NCBI RefSeq assembly: GCF_001282785.1
Contig: NZ_CVUA01000001.1
Span: 1,178,001 to 1,242,000 of the forward strand
Direction of reading: 5' to 3'
From: Halolamina sediminis
GTDB lineage: Archaea; Halobacteriota; Halobacteria; Halobacteriales; Haloferacaceae
Length of the DNA stretch: 64,000 bases
A program made the position numbers and the translations under genes. The notes below the pieces were generated by a model. It saw only the letters and a program-made list of their open reading frames with translations. It had not been told where the DNA came from and ran no database searches. Positions 25,294-33,754 of the stretch are shown one piece after another (position 1 is the stretch's first letter; each line of letters starts with the position of its first letter).

Positions 25294-25446
25294 TCAGAAC
25301 CCGACCAGCCCCAGCGCCAGCCCGAACGTCAGCACGAGGCCGACGACGAGCACCGCGGTGCCGATCCCGGCCTCCCCGGTCGTGAACTCCTGCATCGGCG
25401 CAGTCACGCGTCCCTCGTCGCCGTCGTCGTGATCGTGGTCGTCCAT
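25294..25446 (-). CDS. Very small His/Asp-headed membrane protein (DUF7550-like)
   Basis: A 50-residue protein. Residues 1-12 are MDDHDHDDGDEG, a His/Asp-rich head. It is followed by RVTAPMQEFTTGEAGIG and one hydrophobic segment of about 21 residues ending in GLVGF. This layout matches a conserved haloarchaeal single-helix DUF family. The head could bind a divalent metal, but no role is known. It sits 48 nt downstream of another small membrane protein gene on the same strand. Confidence 0.7.
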   Translation of the reverse strand: MDDHDHDDGDEGRVTAPMQEFTTGEAGIGTAVLVVGLVLTFGLALGLVGF

Positions 25447-25494
25447 GCGGGCGACTGTGGCCGGCGCGTACTTTGGCCTATCGGAACGGCGCGC

Positions 25495-25704
25495 TCACCT
25501 GTCCAAGTAGCCGGAGTCCCACACGAGCAGCATCCCCGCCACGGCGGCGAACATCCACCCGCCGAAGGAGAGCAGGAACATGAACCAGCCGACGTTCGTC
25601 CGGCCGGTCACCAGCAACAGTACCGTCCCGACGGTCATCCCGATCACCGTCAGTGCGACTGCGGCCGCGGCGGCCGTCCCACGCCTGCTGAGGCCGAACG
25701 CCAT
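25495..25704 (-). CDS. Small two-helix membrane protein
   Basis: A 69-residue protein opening MAFGLSRRGTAAAAAVALTV. It has two hydrophobic segments (about 10-32 and 38-62) joined by TGRTNVGW, and ends in WDSGYLDR. The positive N-terminus suggests it faces the cytoplasm. No family function is known to me. It is on the same strand as the 50-residue protein that follows it, so they could be co-transcribed. Confidence 0.72.
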   Translation of the reverse strand: MAFGLSRRGTAAAAAVALTVIGMTVGTVLLLVTGRTNVGWFMFLLSFGGWMFAAVAGMLLVWDSGYLDR

Positions 25705-25810
25705 TGCCCGGCCCTACGACCCCACGGGGGATAAACGACCCGGAGACGGTGAGACGCCGTCACCCGATTCGGACGAATGACACGGCGGTCGCTCGTGGCC
25801 CGAGCCCCGG

Positions 25811-28075
25811 CTATATCGACGGCGCCACCGTGTCGAGCGCCCGCTCGAAGTGGCTCCCCGTGAGTCGGATCTCGTCGGCGTGGTCGTTGGCTTCCTCGCC
25901 CGCGTAGCGGTCCGTCACGTCCTCGACGGCCAGCAGCGTCGCCTCGCGGACGACCGCGGCCACGTCCGCGCCCGTGTACCCCGCCATCGACGCCGCGATG
26001 GCGTCGAGATCCACGTCGTCGTCGAGCGGCTTCCCCTCGACGTGCACGTCGAGGATCGCCCGCCGCGCGTCCTCTCCCGGCGCGGGCACGTGGACGTGGG
26101 ACTCGAATCGCCCCGGCCGCAGGAGCGCAGGATCGAGCGCGTCCTTGCGGTTCGTCGCCGCCAGCACGACGAGGTTCGGGTTCTCCGCGGCGCGGTCGAG
26201 TTCCGTCAACAGCTGGGAGACCACGCGCTCGCCGACCTCGGAGTCGCTTCCGCCGCCGCGGGCGGTCGCGATGGCGTCGATCTCGTCGAAGAAGACGACC
26301 GCCGGGGCGGCCTGTCTCGCGCGCTCGAACAGCTCCCGGACTGCCTTCTCGCTCTCGCCGACGTAGCGGTCGAGCAGCTCCGGGCCGGCGACCTGCAGGA
26401 AGTTCACGCCGCTCTCGCCGGCGATCGCTCTCGCGAGCAGCGTCTTCCCCGTCCCGGGGGGCCCGTGCAGCAGCACCCCCGTCGGCGGCGACGCCTCGAC
26501 GGCGTCGAACAGCGGGCCGTAGGAGAGCGGCCACGCAACGGCACGTTCGAGCGTCTCCTTCGCATCGTCCTGTCCGCCCACGTCGTCGAAGCCGACTTCC
26601 GGCGACTCCGCGACGTACTCCCGCATCGCGCTGGGTTCGACCGCCGCCAGCGCGGACTCGAAGTCCGACCGCGTGACGGTGAGGTCGGCGGCCGCGACGG
26701 CGGTTTCGGGCTCGCTGTCGGCGGTTTCGGTCCCCTCCCGTCGCGCGCGCCGGAGCGACGACATCGCCGCCTCCTTCGCGACCGACGCGAGGTCCGCGCC
26801 GGTGAACCCGTGGGTGCGCTCGGCCAGTCGGTCGACCCGGACGTCGTCGGCCAGCGGCATGTTCCGCGTGTGGACCTCGAGCACCTCGCGGCGCCCGGCC
26901 TCTCCGGGGACGCCGATCTCGATTTCCCGGTCGAACCGACCGCCGCGGCGCAGCGCGGGGTCGATCTCGTCGACGCGGTTGGTCGCGCCGATGACGACCA
27001 CTTCGCCGCGGGCGTTCAGCCCGTCCATCAGCGAGAGCAGTTGGCCGACGACCCGGCTCTCCACGTCGCCGCCGTCCTCGCGCTTGGGCGCGACGGAGTC
27101 GATCTCGTCGAAGAAAACGATCGCCGGCGCGTCCGCCTGTGCGGCCTCGAACACCTCCCGGACGCGCTCCTCGCTCTCGCCTTTGTACTTGCTCATGATC
27201 TCCGGCCCGGAGATGCTAATGAACGTCGCGTCGACCTCGTTGGCGACGGCTTTCGCGATCAGCGTCTTCCCCGTCCCGGGCGGGCCGTGCAGCAGCACCC
27301 CTTTCGGCGGGTCGATCCCAAGCCGGGCGAACAGCTCGGGGTTCGAGAGCGGGAGTTCGACCGTCTCCCGGACGAGGTCGAGCTCCTCGTCGAGCCCGCC
27401 GATGTCCTCGTAGCTGACCCCGGTGCTGGTGCCGCCGCTTCCGGTCACGTCGACGGCGCCGCCGGCGGCGTCCTCGCTCGTGCTGTCGGACGTCTGGTCG
27501 ACCCCGGTCGTCGACACTCCCCCGACTCCCTTGGACTGCCCGACTTCGCCGGAGTGGCCCGACTCGACGGCTTCACCCTCGATCACCAGCCGGACCGCCG
27601 TGTCGTCGGTGACGCGAACCCGCCCGTCGGGGTCGGCCTCGTCGACGGTGAACGCGATCTCCGAGAGCCGTTCGAGCCGGAGTCGATCCCCCGGCGCGAC
27701 TGGGCGGTTCCGCACGTCCTCGCTCACGAGGCGCTCGATCGACTCCCGATCGACATCGACCTCGCCCAGCGCCGCGGGCGCACGGAGCGTGACCGACTCG
27801 GCTTCGGGCAGGTCGGCGGCGGCGACGCTGACGGTGTCGCCGACTTTCACGCCGGCGTTAGCGCGGCTGTCGGCGTCGATGCGGATCACGCCGTCCGGGA
27901 CGTCGCCACGGGCGGGCCAGAGCTTCGCGACGGTTTCGCGCTCGCCCTCGATCAGGACGGTGTCGCCCGAGAGCAGCCCCAACTGCTGTCTGGCGGCCTC
28001 GGGGAGCCGCGCGATGCCGCGGCCCGCGTCGCGTTTCTCGGCGGCGCGGACCGTCAGGCGGAGGGAGTCGCTCAT
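25811..28075 (-). CDS. Cdc48/p97-type AAA+ ATPase
   Basis: A 754-residue protein with the Cdc48 layout. An N-terminal double-psi barrel and second N-subdomain cover about 1-190 (opening [20 protein letters not shown]). An acidic, Ser/Thr/Gly-rich linker lies at about 185-235. The D1 AAA domain has [15 protein letters not shown] and [14 protein letters not shown], and the D2 domain has [15 protein letters not shown] and [14 protein letters not shown]. Both domains have intact Walker A and B and arginine-finger regions. The family unfolds proteins with ATP and feeds them to the proteasome. The long variable linker and the lack of a hydrophobic-Tyr tail mark it as one of the several haloarchaeal paralogs. 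It is a single gene. Confidence 0.93.
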   Translation of the reverse strand: MSDSLRLTVRAAEKRDAGRGIARLPEAARQQLGLLSGDTVLIEGERETVAKLWPARGDVPDGVIRIDADSRANAGVKVGDTVSVAAADLPEAESVTLRAPAALGEVDVDRESIERLVSEDVRNRPVAPGDRLRLERLSEIAFTVDEADPDGRVRVTDDTAVRLVIEGEAVESGHSGEVGQSKGVGGVSTTGVDQTSDSTSEDAAGGAVDVTGSGGTSTGVSYEDIGGLDEELDLVRETVELPLSNPELFARLGIDPPKGVLLHGPPGTGKTLIAKAVANEVDATFISISGPEIMSKYKGESEERVREVFEAAQADAPAIVFFDEIDSVAPKREDGGDVESRVVGQLLSLMDGLNARGEVVVIGATNRVDEIDPALRRGGRFDREIEIGVPGEAGRREVLEVHTRNMPLADDVRVDRLAERTHGFTGADLASVAKEAAMSSLRRARREGTETADSEPETAVAAADLTVTRSDFESALAAVEPSAMREYVAESPEVGFDDVGGQDDAKETLERAVAWPLSYGPLFDAVEASPPTGVLLHGPPGTGKTLLARAIAGESGVNFLQVAGPELLDRYVGESEKAVRELFERARQAAPAVVFFDEIDAIATARGGGSDSEVGERVVSQLLTELDRAAENPNLVVLAATNRKDALDPALLRPGRFESHVHVPAPGEDARRAILDVHVEGKPLDDDVDLDAIAASMAGYTGADVAAVVREATLLAVEDVTDRYAGEEANDHADEIRLTGSHFERALDTVAPSI

Positions 28076-28445
28076 GGCCGCGGGTGGGTCCGGGTGCCTC
28101 AAAGCGTTGCCGGAGACGGCCTCGACGCCCGCCGAACGGTTACGAGCGATCGTCCGAGCGACACGCGCGGCAGGCAGCGAGCACGGCACGACGACGGGCA
28201 GTGTCCTCCGACTGCGAGTGGCCGCTGGATAGCGGCGCCAACCGACTCGGCTGACGGTAGCAGACATCCCCGGGACTGTCGGAACAGGTCCGCTGCCGAA
28301 TTTGATATTGCCGTATGAGATTTATGAAACTAGTTCGGGATCGAAGTCGGGAACCTCACGAGTTCTCGGGAAATACTATAACAAAAGTACTACTGTTACG
28401 TATGGCCCATAAGTCTATTACTCGTCGGAGGTGTGCGTGCGGGTA
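28076..28445. other. Intergenic region between the Cdc48-like and rdfA genes
   Basis: 370 nt with no convincing gene. The first 200 nt are GC-rich. From about 28300 to 28425 the sequence becomes AT-rich with several TATA-like stretches (ACTATAACAAAAG near 28373, CCATAAGTCTATT near 28407). It carries the divergent promoters, most clearly that of rdfA. Confidence 0.6.
28408..28418 (+). promoter_or_regulatory. Probable rdfA promoter and GGAGGT ribosome-binding site
   Basis: CATAAGTCTAT lies 30-35 nt before the GTG at 28446, giving a short leader. GGAGGTG at 28427-28433 lies 13 nt before that GTG and nearer to alternative GTG codons at 28431 and 28437, so the start is somewhat uncertain. I prefer 28446 because it gives the MSDSG opening seen in this family. 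Confidence 0.4.
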
Positions 28446-29069
28446 GTGAGCGATTCCGGAACGTCGAACGGCGCGGGCAGGCGGGGGAAAGTAGTACAGT
28501 TGATCGACGCACACGAGCTGGACGGCGTCGGCGACCGGCTGGAGCGACGCTGGACCGCTAGCGGCGACGAGCGGCTGAGCTTGCGCGACCTCGCCGAGGA
28601 GTTCAACCGCGAACTCCTGCGGAGTACGATGGCGGAGGCGGGGATGCAACCCCTCGACGGCGAGGTCGACAACACGTACCGACTCCTCACTGGCGAAGAC
28701 GTCAGCGGTGCCGACCAGACTCGAACCGAGCGCCGGCTGCGGCGGGAAGGCATCGACGTCGACCAGCTCCGCGAGGAGTTCGTCACGTACCAAGCGATCC
28801 GTACGTATCTCAAGGGACACCGCGGCGCATCGTACGACGTGGATGCGGTCGATCGCGTCGAATCCGAGAAGAAACACATCCAACGACTCCGAGGGCGGGC
28901 TCGGACGGTCACCGACAGCAAACTGGAGCAGCTCGAAGGGAACGACGAGATCGACTTGGGGTCGTTCCGGACACTTGTCGAGGTGAACGTGCTGTGTGAG
29001 GACTGCGACGCACAGTACGACGTCGAGACGTTGCTTGACCGTGGTGGCTGTGACTGCGAAGCCACCTAA
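28446..29069 (+). CDS. rdfA: Rod-determining factor RdfA
   Basis: A 207-residue RdfA-family protein from the GTG at 28446. Features are GRRGKVVQLIDAHELDGVG at the N-terminus, GDERLSLRDLAEEFNRELLR near residue 45, a mainly helical middle, and a C-terminal zinc-type motif (VLCEDCDAQYDVETLL then GGCDCEAT). In Haloferax volcanii RdfA is required for rod-shaped cells (Schiller et al. 2024, as I recall); the molecular activity is unknown. It is followed after 60 nt by the SMC-like gene, an order I recall in other haloarchaea. The family match is good, but the start could also be the GTG at 28431. Confidence 0.85.
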   Translation: MSDSGTSNGAGRRGKVVQLIDAHELDGVGDRLERRWTASGDERLSLRDLAEEFNRELLRSTMAEAGMQPLDGEVDNTYRLLTGEDVSGADQTRTERRLRREGIDVDQLREEFVTYQAIRTYLKGHRGASYDVDAVDRVESEKKHIQRLRGRARTVTDSKLEQLEGNDEIDLGSFRTLVEVNVLCEDCDAQYDVETLLDRGGCDCEAT

Positions 29070-29100
29070 CAGTTCGGGACTCCCCTTTCGGCCAACATGT

Positions 29101-29106
29101 TTTATA
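29101..29106 (+). promoter_or_regulatory. TATA box for the SMC-like gene
   Basis: TTTATA is centred 26-27 nt before the ATG at 29130. This fixes that ATG (MQRPQASASAAT) rather than the in-frame ATG at 29097, which lies upstream of the TATA box. Confidence 0.65.
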
Positions 29107-29129
29107 CGAGTGCCGCTGACAGCACCTCT

Positions 29130-31070
29130 ATGCAGCGACCACAGGCGTCGGCATCCGCGGCGACGGTACACGCCCGAAACATCGGGGGCATTCAAGAGAC
29201 GACAGTCACGTTCGACCCCGGGGTGACGGTCCTCGTTGGCCGCAACGCGACCAATCGAACGTCGTTCCTGCAGTCGATCATGGCGGTATTGGGAAGCGAG
29301 AACGTCGCGATGAAAGGCGACGCCGACGAGGCAGAAGTCACGCTCGAACTGGGCGAGGAGACGTACAGTCGGACGTTCGATCGAGCGGGCGGCAGTATCG
29401 ATCGTAGCGGGGAGCCGTACTGCGAGGATCCGACGGTGGCGGATCTGTTCGCGTTCCTGCTGGAGTCAAACGAGGCCCGGCGCGCGGTCGCGACGAACAC
29501 AGACCTCCGGGAGCTGATCATGCGACCGATCGACACCGCGGAGATCGAGGCCGAGATCGACCGGCTCCAGGACCGCCGGGACTCCCTCGACGCCGAAATC
29601 GAGGCGATCGACGACCGGAAGGGCGAGCTCCGCGAGCTCGAAAGCCGCCGCGATGAGCTGGAAGCGCGGATCGAGGAGACGACAACCGAACTCGCGGAGA
29701 CCGAGGCCGAGCTCGACGCTGCTGACGCCGATATCGAGGCGCGCCGCGAGGAGCAGTCCGAACTCGAGAACCGGCTGGCCAAGCTCCGCGAGAAGCGTGC
29801 CGACCTCGAAGACGTCCGGTACGAGATCGACACCGAGCAGGAGAGCCTCACGGCGCTGGAAACCGAACGCCGAGAGCACGAGGCGGAGCTGGAGGAGCTG
29901 TCTGACCCACCTGACACCGATCCCGAGGATATCGACAGTCGGCTCCGAGAGCTCCGCGAGCGGAAGGGGGAGGTCGAGTCGCAGGTGAACGAGCTCCAGA
30001 GCGTGATCCAGTTCAACGAGGGGATGCTCGACGACGATGGGACCGCGACCCCGCCGGAGCTAACGGCCGCGGGTGAGGACAGCGTCACGGAGCAGCTAGT
30101 CGACGACAGCGTCACCTGCTGGACCTGCGGCACCGACGTCGAACCCGGCCAGATCGAGGCGACCGTCGAGCAGCTCCGCGAACACAGCCAGTCGAAAGTC
30201 GGCGAAGTCGACCGGCTGGAACGCGAGATCGAGGAGCTCAAAACGGAGAAACGCGAGATCGAGCAGAGCCGTCGCGAGCGTGAGCGGCACGAACGCCGGC
30301 TGCGCGAGCTGGACGACGAGATCGAGGAGGCCGAAGCGACCGTCGAGGAGCTCCGGGGCCAACGTGACTCGCTGACCGAGGAGATCGAACGGATCGAGGC
30401 CGAAGTCGAAGAGCTGGAAGCGGCGGAGTACGGCGAGATTCTGGATCTCCACAAGAGCGCGAACGAGCTGGAGTACGAACTCGATCGGCTGGAGGGCGAC
30501 CTCGAGGAGGTCGAAAGCGAGATCGCCGCGGCCGAAGAGCGGATCGGCGAGGAGGGCGACGTTCGCGAGGAGCTGGAGTCGGTGACGGATCGCATCGAGC
30601 GGCTCCGGACCCGGATCGACCGCATCGAGCGGGAGGCCGTCGAGGCGTTCAACGACCACATGGCGTCCGTGCTCGGGCTGCTCGACTACGACAACCTCGA
30701 CCGGATCTGGATCGAACGCATCGAACAGGAGACCCGAAAGGGACGCCGGAAAGTGACCGAGCAGACGTTCGAGCTCCACGTCGTCCGCACGACGGAGTCG
30801 GGCGCGGCCTACGAGGACACCGTCGAGCACCTCTCGGAGAGCGAGCGGGAAGTGATCGGGCTGGTGTTCGCGCTGGCCGGATATCTGGTTCACGACGTCG
30901 CCGAGACGGTTCCGTTCGTGCTGCTGGACTCGCTGGAGGCGATCGACTCGGCCCGCATCGCGGCGCTGGTCGACTACTTCGCCGACTACGCTGACTACCT
31001 CCTGGTCGCACTTCTGCCGGAAGACGCCGCCGCGCTCGACGACGAGTACGAGCGGATCACCGACATCTGA
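29130..31070 (+). CDS. Archaea-specific SMC/Rad50-related coiled-coil ATPase-like protein
   Basis: A 646-residue SMC-like protein. The N-terminal P-loop region VTVLVGRNATNRTSFLQSIM (residues 32-51) has the layout of a Rad50/SMC Walker A, but Asn-Arg replaces the usual Gly-Lys. Long Glu/Arg/Leu-rich coiled coils run from about 130 to 320 and 345 to 500. Between them Cys330-x-x-Cys333 (TCWTCG) forms a zinc-hook-like apex. The C-terminus has a signature-type LSESEREVIGLVFALAGY and a Walker B-like VPFVLLDSLEAID. Haloarchaeal relatives are called Sph; they sit next to rdfA in other species. It probably organises chromosomes or a shape-related assembly. Confidence 0.88.
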   Translation: MQRPQASASAATVHARNIGGIQETTVTFDPGVTVLVGRNATNRTSFLQSIMAVLGSENVAMKGDADEAEVTLELGEETYSRTFDRAGGSIDRSGEPYCEDPTVADLFAFLLESNEARRAVATNTDLRELIMRPIDTAEIEAEIDRLQDRRDSLDAEIEAIDDRKGELRELESRRDELEARIEETTTELAETEAELDAADADIEARREEQSELENRLAKLREKRADLEDVRYEIDTEQESLTALETERREHEAELEELSDPPDTDPEDIDSRLRELRERKGEVESQVNELQSVIQFNEGMLDDDGTATPPELTAAGEDSVTEQLVDDSVTCWTCGTDVEPGQIEATVEQLREHSQSKVGEVDRLEREIEELKTEKREIEQSRRERERHERRLRELDDEIEEAEATVEELRGQRDSLTEEIERIEAEVEELEAAEYGEILDLHKSANELEYELDRLEGDLEEVESEIAAAEERIGEEGDVREELESVTDRIERLRTRIDRIEREAVEAFNDHMASVLGLLDYDNLDRIWIERIEQETRKGRRKVTEQTFELHVVRTTESGAAYEDTVEHLSESEREVIGLVFALAGYLVHDVAETVPFVLLDSLEAIDSARIAALVDYFADYADYLLVALLPEDAAALDDEYERITDI

Positions 31071-31149
31071 GTCGGCTCGGCGCCCGCTCGCGGGGGCCTC
31101 GTCGTGCTGTCGACGATACTGTTAACACGCCCCCACCGACAGGGTGGGT

Positions 31150-31647
31150 ATGAGCGAATCCCCGTTCGACGCGTTCGACGCGATCGACACACAGATCCTC
31201 GTGATCCTCTCGGAGGACCCGCGGATGTCCTACCAACAGCTCTCCCGTCGGTTGGAGGAGGAGGGGTACCAGATGAGCGCCGAGGGGGTCCGCCGACGCG
31301 TGACCGATCTGATGGCGGCGACGACGCCGTTTTTCCTGCTCGACCCCGAGCAGTTGGCGTGGGAGATCGTCCGGATCTCGGTCCGGGCGACCGACGGCCC
31401 GGGCGACAAGGACGAGGCGTTCGACCGCATCGCCGAGATGCCGTTCTGGCACGTCACCAAGGGAATCGGGACGTACGACATCTACGGCGTCGGGATGGCG
31501 CCGACGATGGCCGACATCGACGCGATGGTCACCGAGATCCGCGGCTACGACTGCGTGGCCGAGATCGACTTCATCGTCGTTACCGACCGCCGGAGCGATC
31601 TGGAGGACTACTACCGGCAGGGGCTCCGTGAGGGCGACGAGGAGTGA
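31150..31647 (+). CDS. Lrp/AsnC-type winged-helix regulator
   Basis: A 165-residue protein opening MSESPFDAFDAIDTQILVIL. An AsnC-like helix-turn-helix covers about 15-60 (DPRMSYQQLSRRLEEEGYQM, then GVRRRVTDL), and a RAM-like ligand-binding domain follows (about 75-150: GIGTYDIYGVGMAPTMADID and CVAEIDFIVVTDRRS). It is the third gene of the rdfA/SMC-like cluster, 79 nt after the SMC-like gene. Its ligand and targets are unknown; position suggests it controls, or is co-expressed with, the shape-type genes. In H. volcanii a disk-determining gene lies near rdfA; I cannot say whether this is its counterpart. Confidence 0.85.
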   Translation: MSESPFDAFDAIDTQILVILSEDPRMSYQQLSRRLEEEGYQMSAEGVRRRVTDLMAATTPFFLLDPEQLAWEIVRISVRATDGPGDKDEAFDRIAEMPFWHVTKGIGTYDIYGVGMAPTMADIDAMVTEIRGYDCVAEIDFIVVTDRRSDLEDYYRQGLREGDEE

Positions 31648-31687
31648 GGCCGGGGGTATTTCTTCCTCCGGCCGGTAGCGGGGCGCG

Positions 31688-32290
31688 ATGACCGACCACG
31701 GCTGTAAGGTGTGTCGCGTGCTTGACGAACGGGGGCTCGACCGGCTCGACGACGAGCTCGTCGCGCGCTGGCGAGGGGAGTCGGGCGAACGGATGGGGTA
31801 CCGGCGGCTCGCCGACTGGCTCAACGCCGCGCTGCTGCGCCGGGAGATGGAGCACGTCGGCCTCCCTACCGGCGGCGGCGAGGCGCGCTCCCGGTACGAC
31901 CGGCTGACCGACGACGACACCGCCGACGCGGTCGCGGCGCTGCTCCGCCGGGCCGGTGTCGCCGTCGACGACCTTCGCGACGACTTCCTCTCCTACAGCG
32001 TCGTCAGAACCCACCTGCGGGACTGTTTGGGGGCGGAGCGCGACCCCGAACCCCCATCGGACTGGGAGGCCGACCGACTCGACGACCTCGCGGAGTACAC
32101 GACGGCGCAGGCCGCCGAGGCGGTCCGGTCGCTGGTGAACAAGGAGAGTCTCGCCGCCGGCGGCGAGGTGGAGCCGACAGTCACGATCCGCGTTCGCTGC
32201 TCGGCCTGTGGGACGGCCGTCCCCGTCGAGGAGGCGCTCGCGGCGGGAGCGTTCTGTGCCTGTGCCGAGTGCGACTGTGGGGCAGAGTAA
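31688..32290 (+). CDS. Second RdfA-like protein with two zinc-type Cys clusters
   Basis: A 200-residue paralog of RdfA. The shared core is visible in GERMGYRRLADWLNAALLRR and in DDLRDDFLSYSVVRTHLRD, which parallel GDERLSLRDLAEEFNRELLR and DQLREEFVTYQAIRTYLKG of the first copy. Unlike that copy it has an N-terminal CKVC (residues 6-9). The C-terminal cluster has more Cys (VRCSACG, then FCACAECDCGAE). It lies 40 nt after the Lrp-type gene on the same strand, closing a four-gene cluster. Function is inferred only from the family and the neighbours. Confidence 0.8.
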   Translation: MTDHGCKVCRVLDERGLDRLDDELVARWRGESGERMGYRRLADWLNAALLRREMEHVGLPTGGGEARSRYDRLTDDDTADAVAALLRRAGVAVDDLRDDFLSYSVVRTHLRDCLGAERDPEPPSDWEADRLDDLAEYTTAQAAEAVRSLVNKESLAAGGEVEPTVTIRVRCSACGTAVPVEEALAAGAFCACAECDCGAE

Positions 32291-32488
32291 CACGTTTTCC
32301 GCGGCGGTAATTGGCATTTTGCGAGTAACGGGGACGTTCGAAAACGGACATTGGTGTTTTTATCTTTACTAAACATACTAGAATATTATTCAGTTCAAAA
32401 CCACGGTTAGCGAAACCTTCTCAGCAGGGGGCGTCGGCAGCGCCGCCGCTCGTGGACGGGCAAAAACTGGAGAAAGGGCGGGGCAGTC
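32291..32488. other. AT-rich gap between convergent genes
   Basis: The 198-nt gap between the second RdfA-like gene and the facing dipeptidase has an AT-rich core at about 32350-32400 with T-runs (GTTTTTATCTTT on the plus strand). These T-runs are a plausible transcription terminator for the rdfA cluster. No gene is seen. Confidence 0.5.
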
Positions 32489-33661
32489 CTACCAGACCTG
32501 TTCGAGCGCGCGGAGCACGTTCCCGCCGAGCACCTTCTCGATCTCCTCGTCGTCGTAGCCGTTCGCGACCAGCCAGCGCGGGATGTTCTGCCAGGCCTCC
32601 GTGGGGTTCTCGAGCCCCTCGACGTACTCGCTCTGGAGGGTGGACTCGGGCAGTTCCATCCCGTGGTACTCCGAGAGCACGCGCAGCAGTTCGGTGTGGT
32701 CGCCGTACAGCACGTCCGGCCCGAACGCGACGTGGTCGATCCCGATCAGATCGACGACGTACTCGAAGTGCTCCATGTACGTCTCGATGTCGGGCAGGTG
32801 AGTCGAGGAGAGGAGGCCGACGACGCCGCCGGTGTCGGCAATCGCCTCGAACACCTCGTCGGACGTGCCGCGGGCACCCATCCCCGCGCCCTTTGCGAGT
32901 GCGTGAGTGTCGAACACGGGCTTCTCGCTCACTGCACAGGCGTCGAGCGAGGTCTGCGGGCTGGCGTGGCTGACCGAGATCGCCATCCCCACGTCGTTCA
33001 TCCGCTCGACGGCGCTGGCGCCGAACCCGGTGAGCCCGCCGTCGCGCTCGTGGATGTCGCCGCCGCCGGTACCGAGCGCGTTCGAGCTGTTGTAGGTGAT
33101 CCCCATCGAGCGAACACCCATGCCGTACAGCTGTTCGATCCGGTCGAGCTCGTTCTCGATCATCGCCGCCGACTCGATCGACTGGACGACCGCGAGCTTC
33201 CCCTCCTCGCGGGCTCGGTGGATGTCGTCGACGCTCCGACACTGGAACGCGTAATCGGAGTGGGCGAGATCACAGGCCCGCATGCTGACCTCGTGGGTGA
33301 TGTCGTCCCACTTCCAGCCGTGCAGCGAGTGGACGCTGGAGAGCCCGTCGAACTGCATGTCGAAGACGGCATCGAGGTTAGTCTCCGCGAGGAACTCGTA
33401 GGCGGTGTGGATCCGCCCCTCGCGGATGTAGTCGAACAGGTCCTCGTCGATCTCCGCGGGGAACTGGAACGCGTGGTCGTGCAGCGAGAGCACCACGTCG
33501 TCGGTGAGCTCGTCGACGCGCGCCTCCTGTTCGTCGGAGAGCTCGATCGTCCGGGGCTCGAACCCCGCGGTCTTCTCCGTGAGTTCGAACGCGCGGTAGT
33601 CCTCGTCGGCGTCGAGGTAGTCGTACGGCTGGTACCCGTCGAACTGCTTGTCTGCACCCAT
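32489..33661 (-). CDS. M19-family (renal dipeptidase-like) dipeptidase, copy 1
   Basis: A 390-residue amidohydrolase-fold protein of the M19 membrane-dipeptidase family, which splits dipeptides and often accepts a D-residue at the C-terminal position. Family positions seen are Glu163 (VVQSIESAAMIEN), GITYNSSNALGTG near 187, His232 (SVSHASPQT), His253 (VFDTHALAKG) and DHVAFGPDVLYGDH near 320. The first motif is LHDHAF (His61-x-His63) instead of the usual His-x-Asp. There is no signal peptide, so it should be cytoplasmic. The start at 33661 (MGADKQFDGYQPYDYLD) matches the paralog at 44675-45871. It opens the peptide-salvage island next to an amidase gene. Confidence 0.88.
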   Translation of the reverse strand: MGADKQFDGYQPYDYLDADEDYRAFELTEKTAGFEPRTIELSDEQEARVDELTDDVVLSLHDHAFQFPAEIDEDLFDYIREGRIHTAYEFLAETNLDAVFDMQFDGLSSVHSLHGWKWDDITHEVSMRACDLAHSDYAFQCRSVDDIHRAREEGKLAVVQSIESAAMIENELDRIEQLYGMGVRSMGITYNSSNALGTGGGDIHERDGGLTGFGASAVERMNDVGMAISVSHASPQTSLDACAVSEKPVFDTHALAKGAGMGARGTSDEVFEAIADTGGVVGLLSSTHLPDIETYMEHFEYVVDLIGIDHVAFGPDVLYGDHTELLRVLSEYHGMELPESTLQSEYVEGLENPTEAWQNIPRWLVANGYDDEEIEKVLGGNVLRALEQVW

Positions 33662-33754
33662 ACGTCTCACACGGACCGGAGCGTTACTTAGCCGTTTGGG
33701 TCGCGGGAACAGTACACGGATTCACCCCGATCAGCCACTCCGGATCGCCCGCGG

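Noticed and set aside
25850-28318. An 822-codon plus-strand frame opposite the Cdc48-like gene
   Set aside because: The minus-strand product has two complete AAA domains; the plus-strand frame is a composition artefact.
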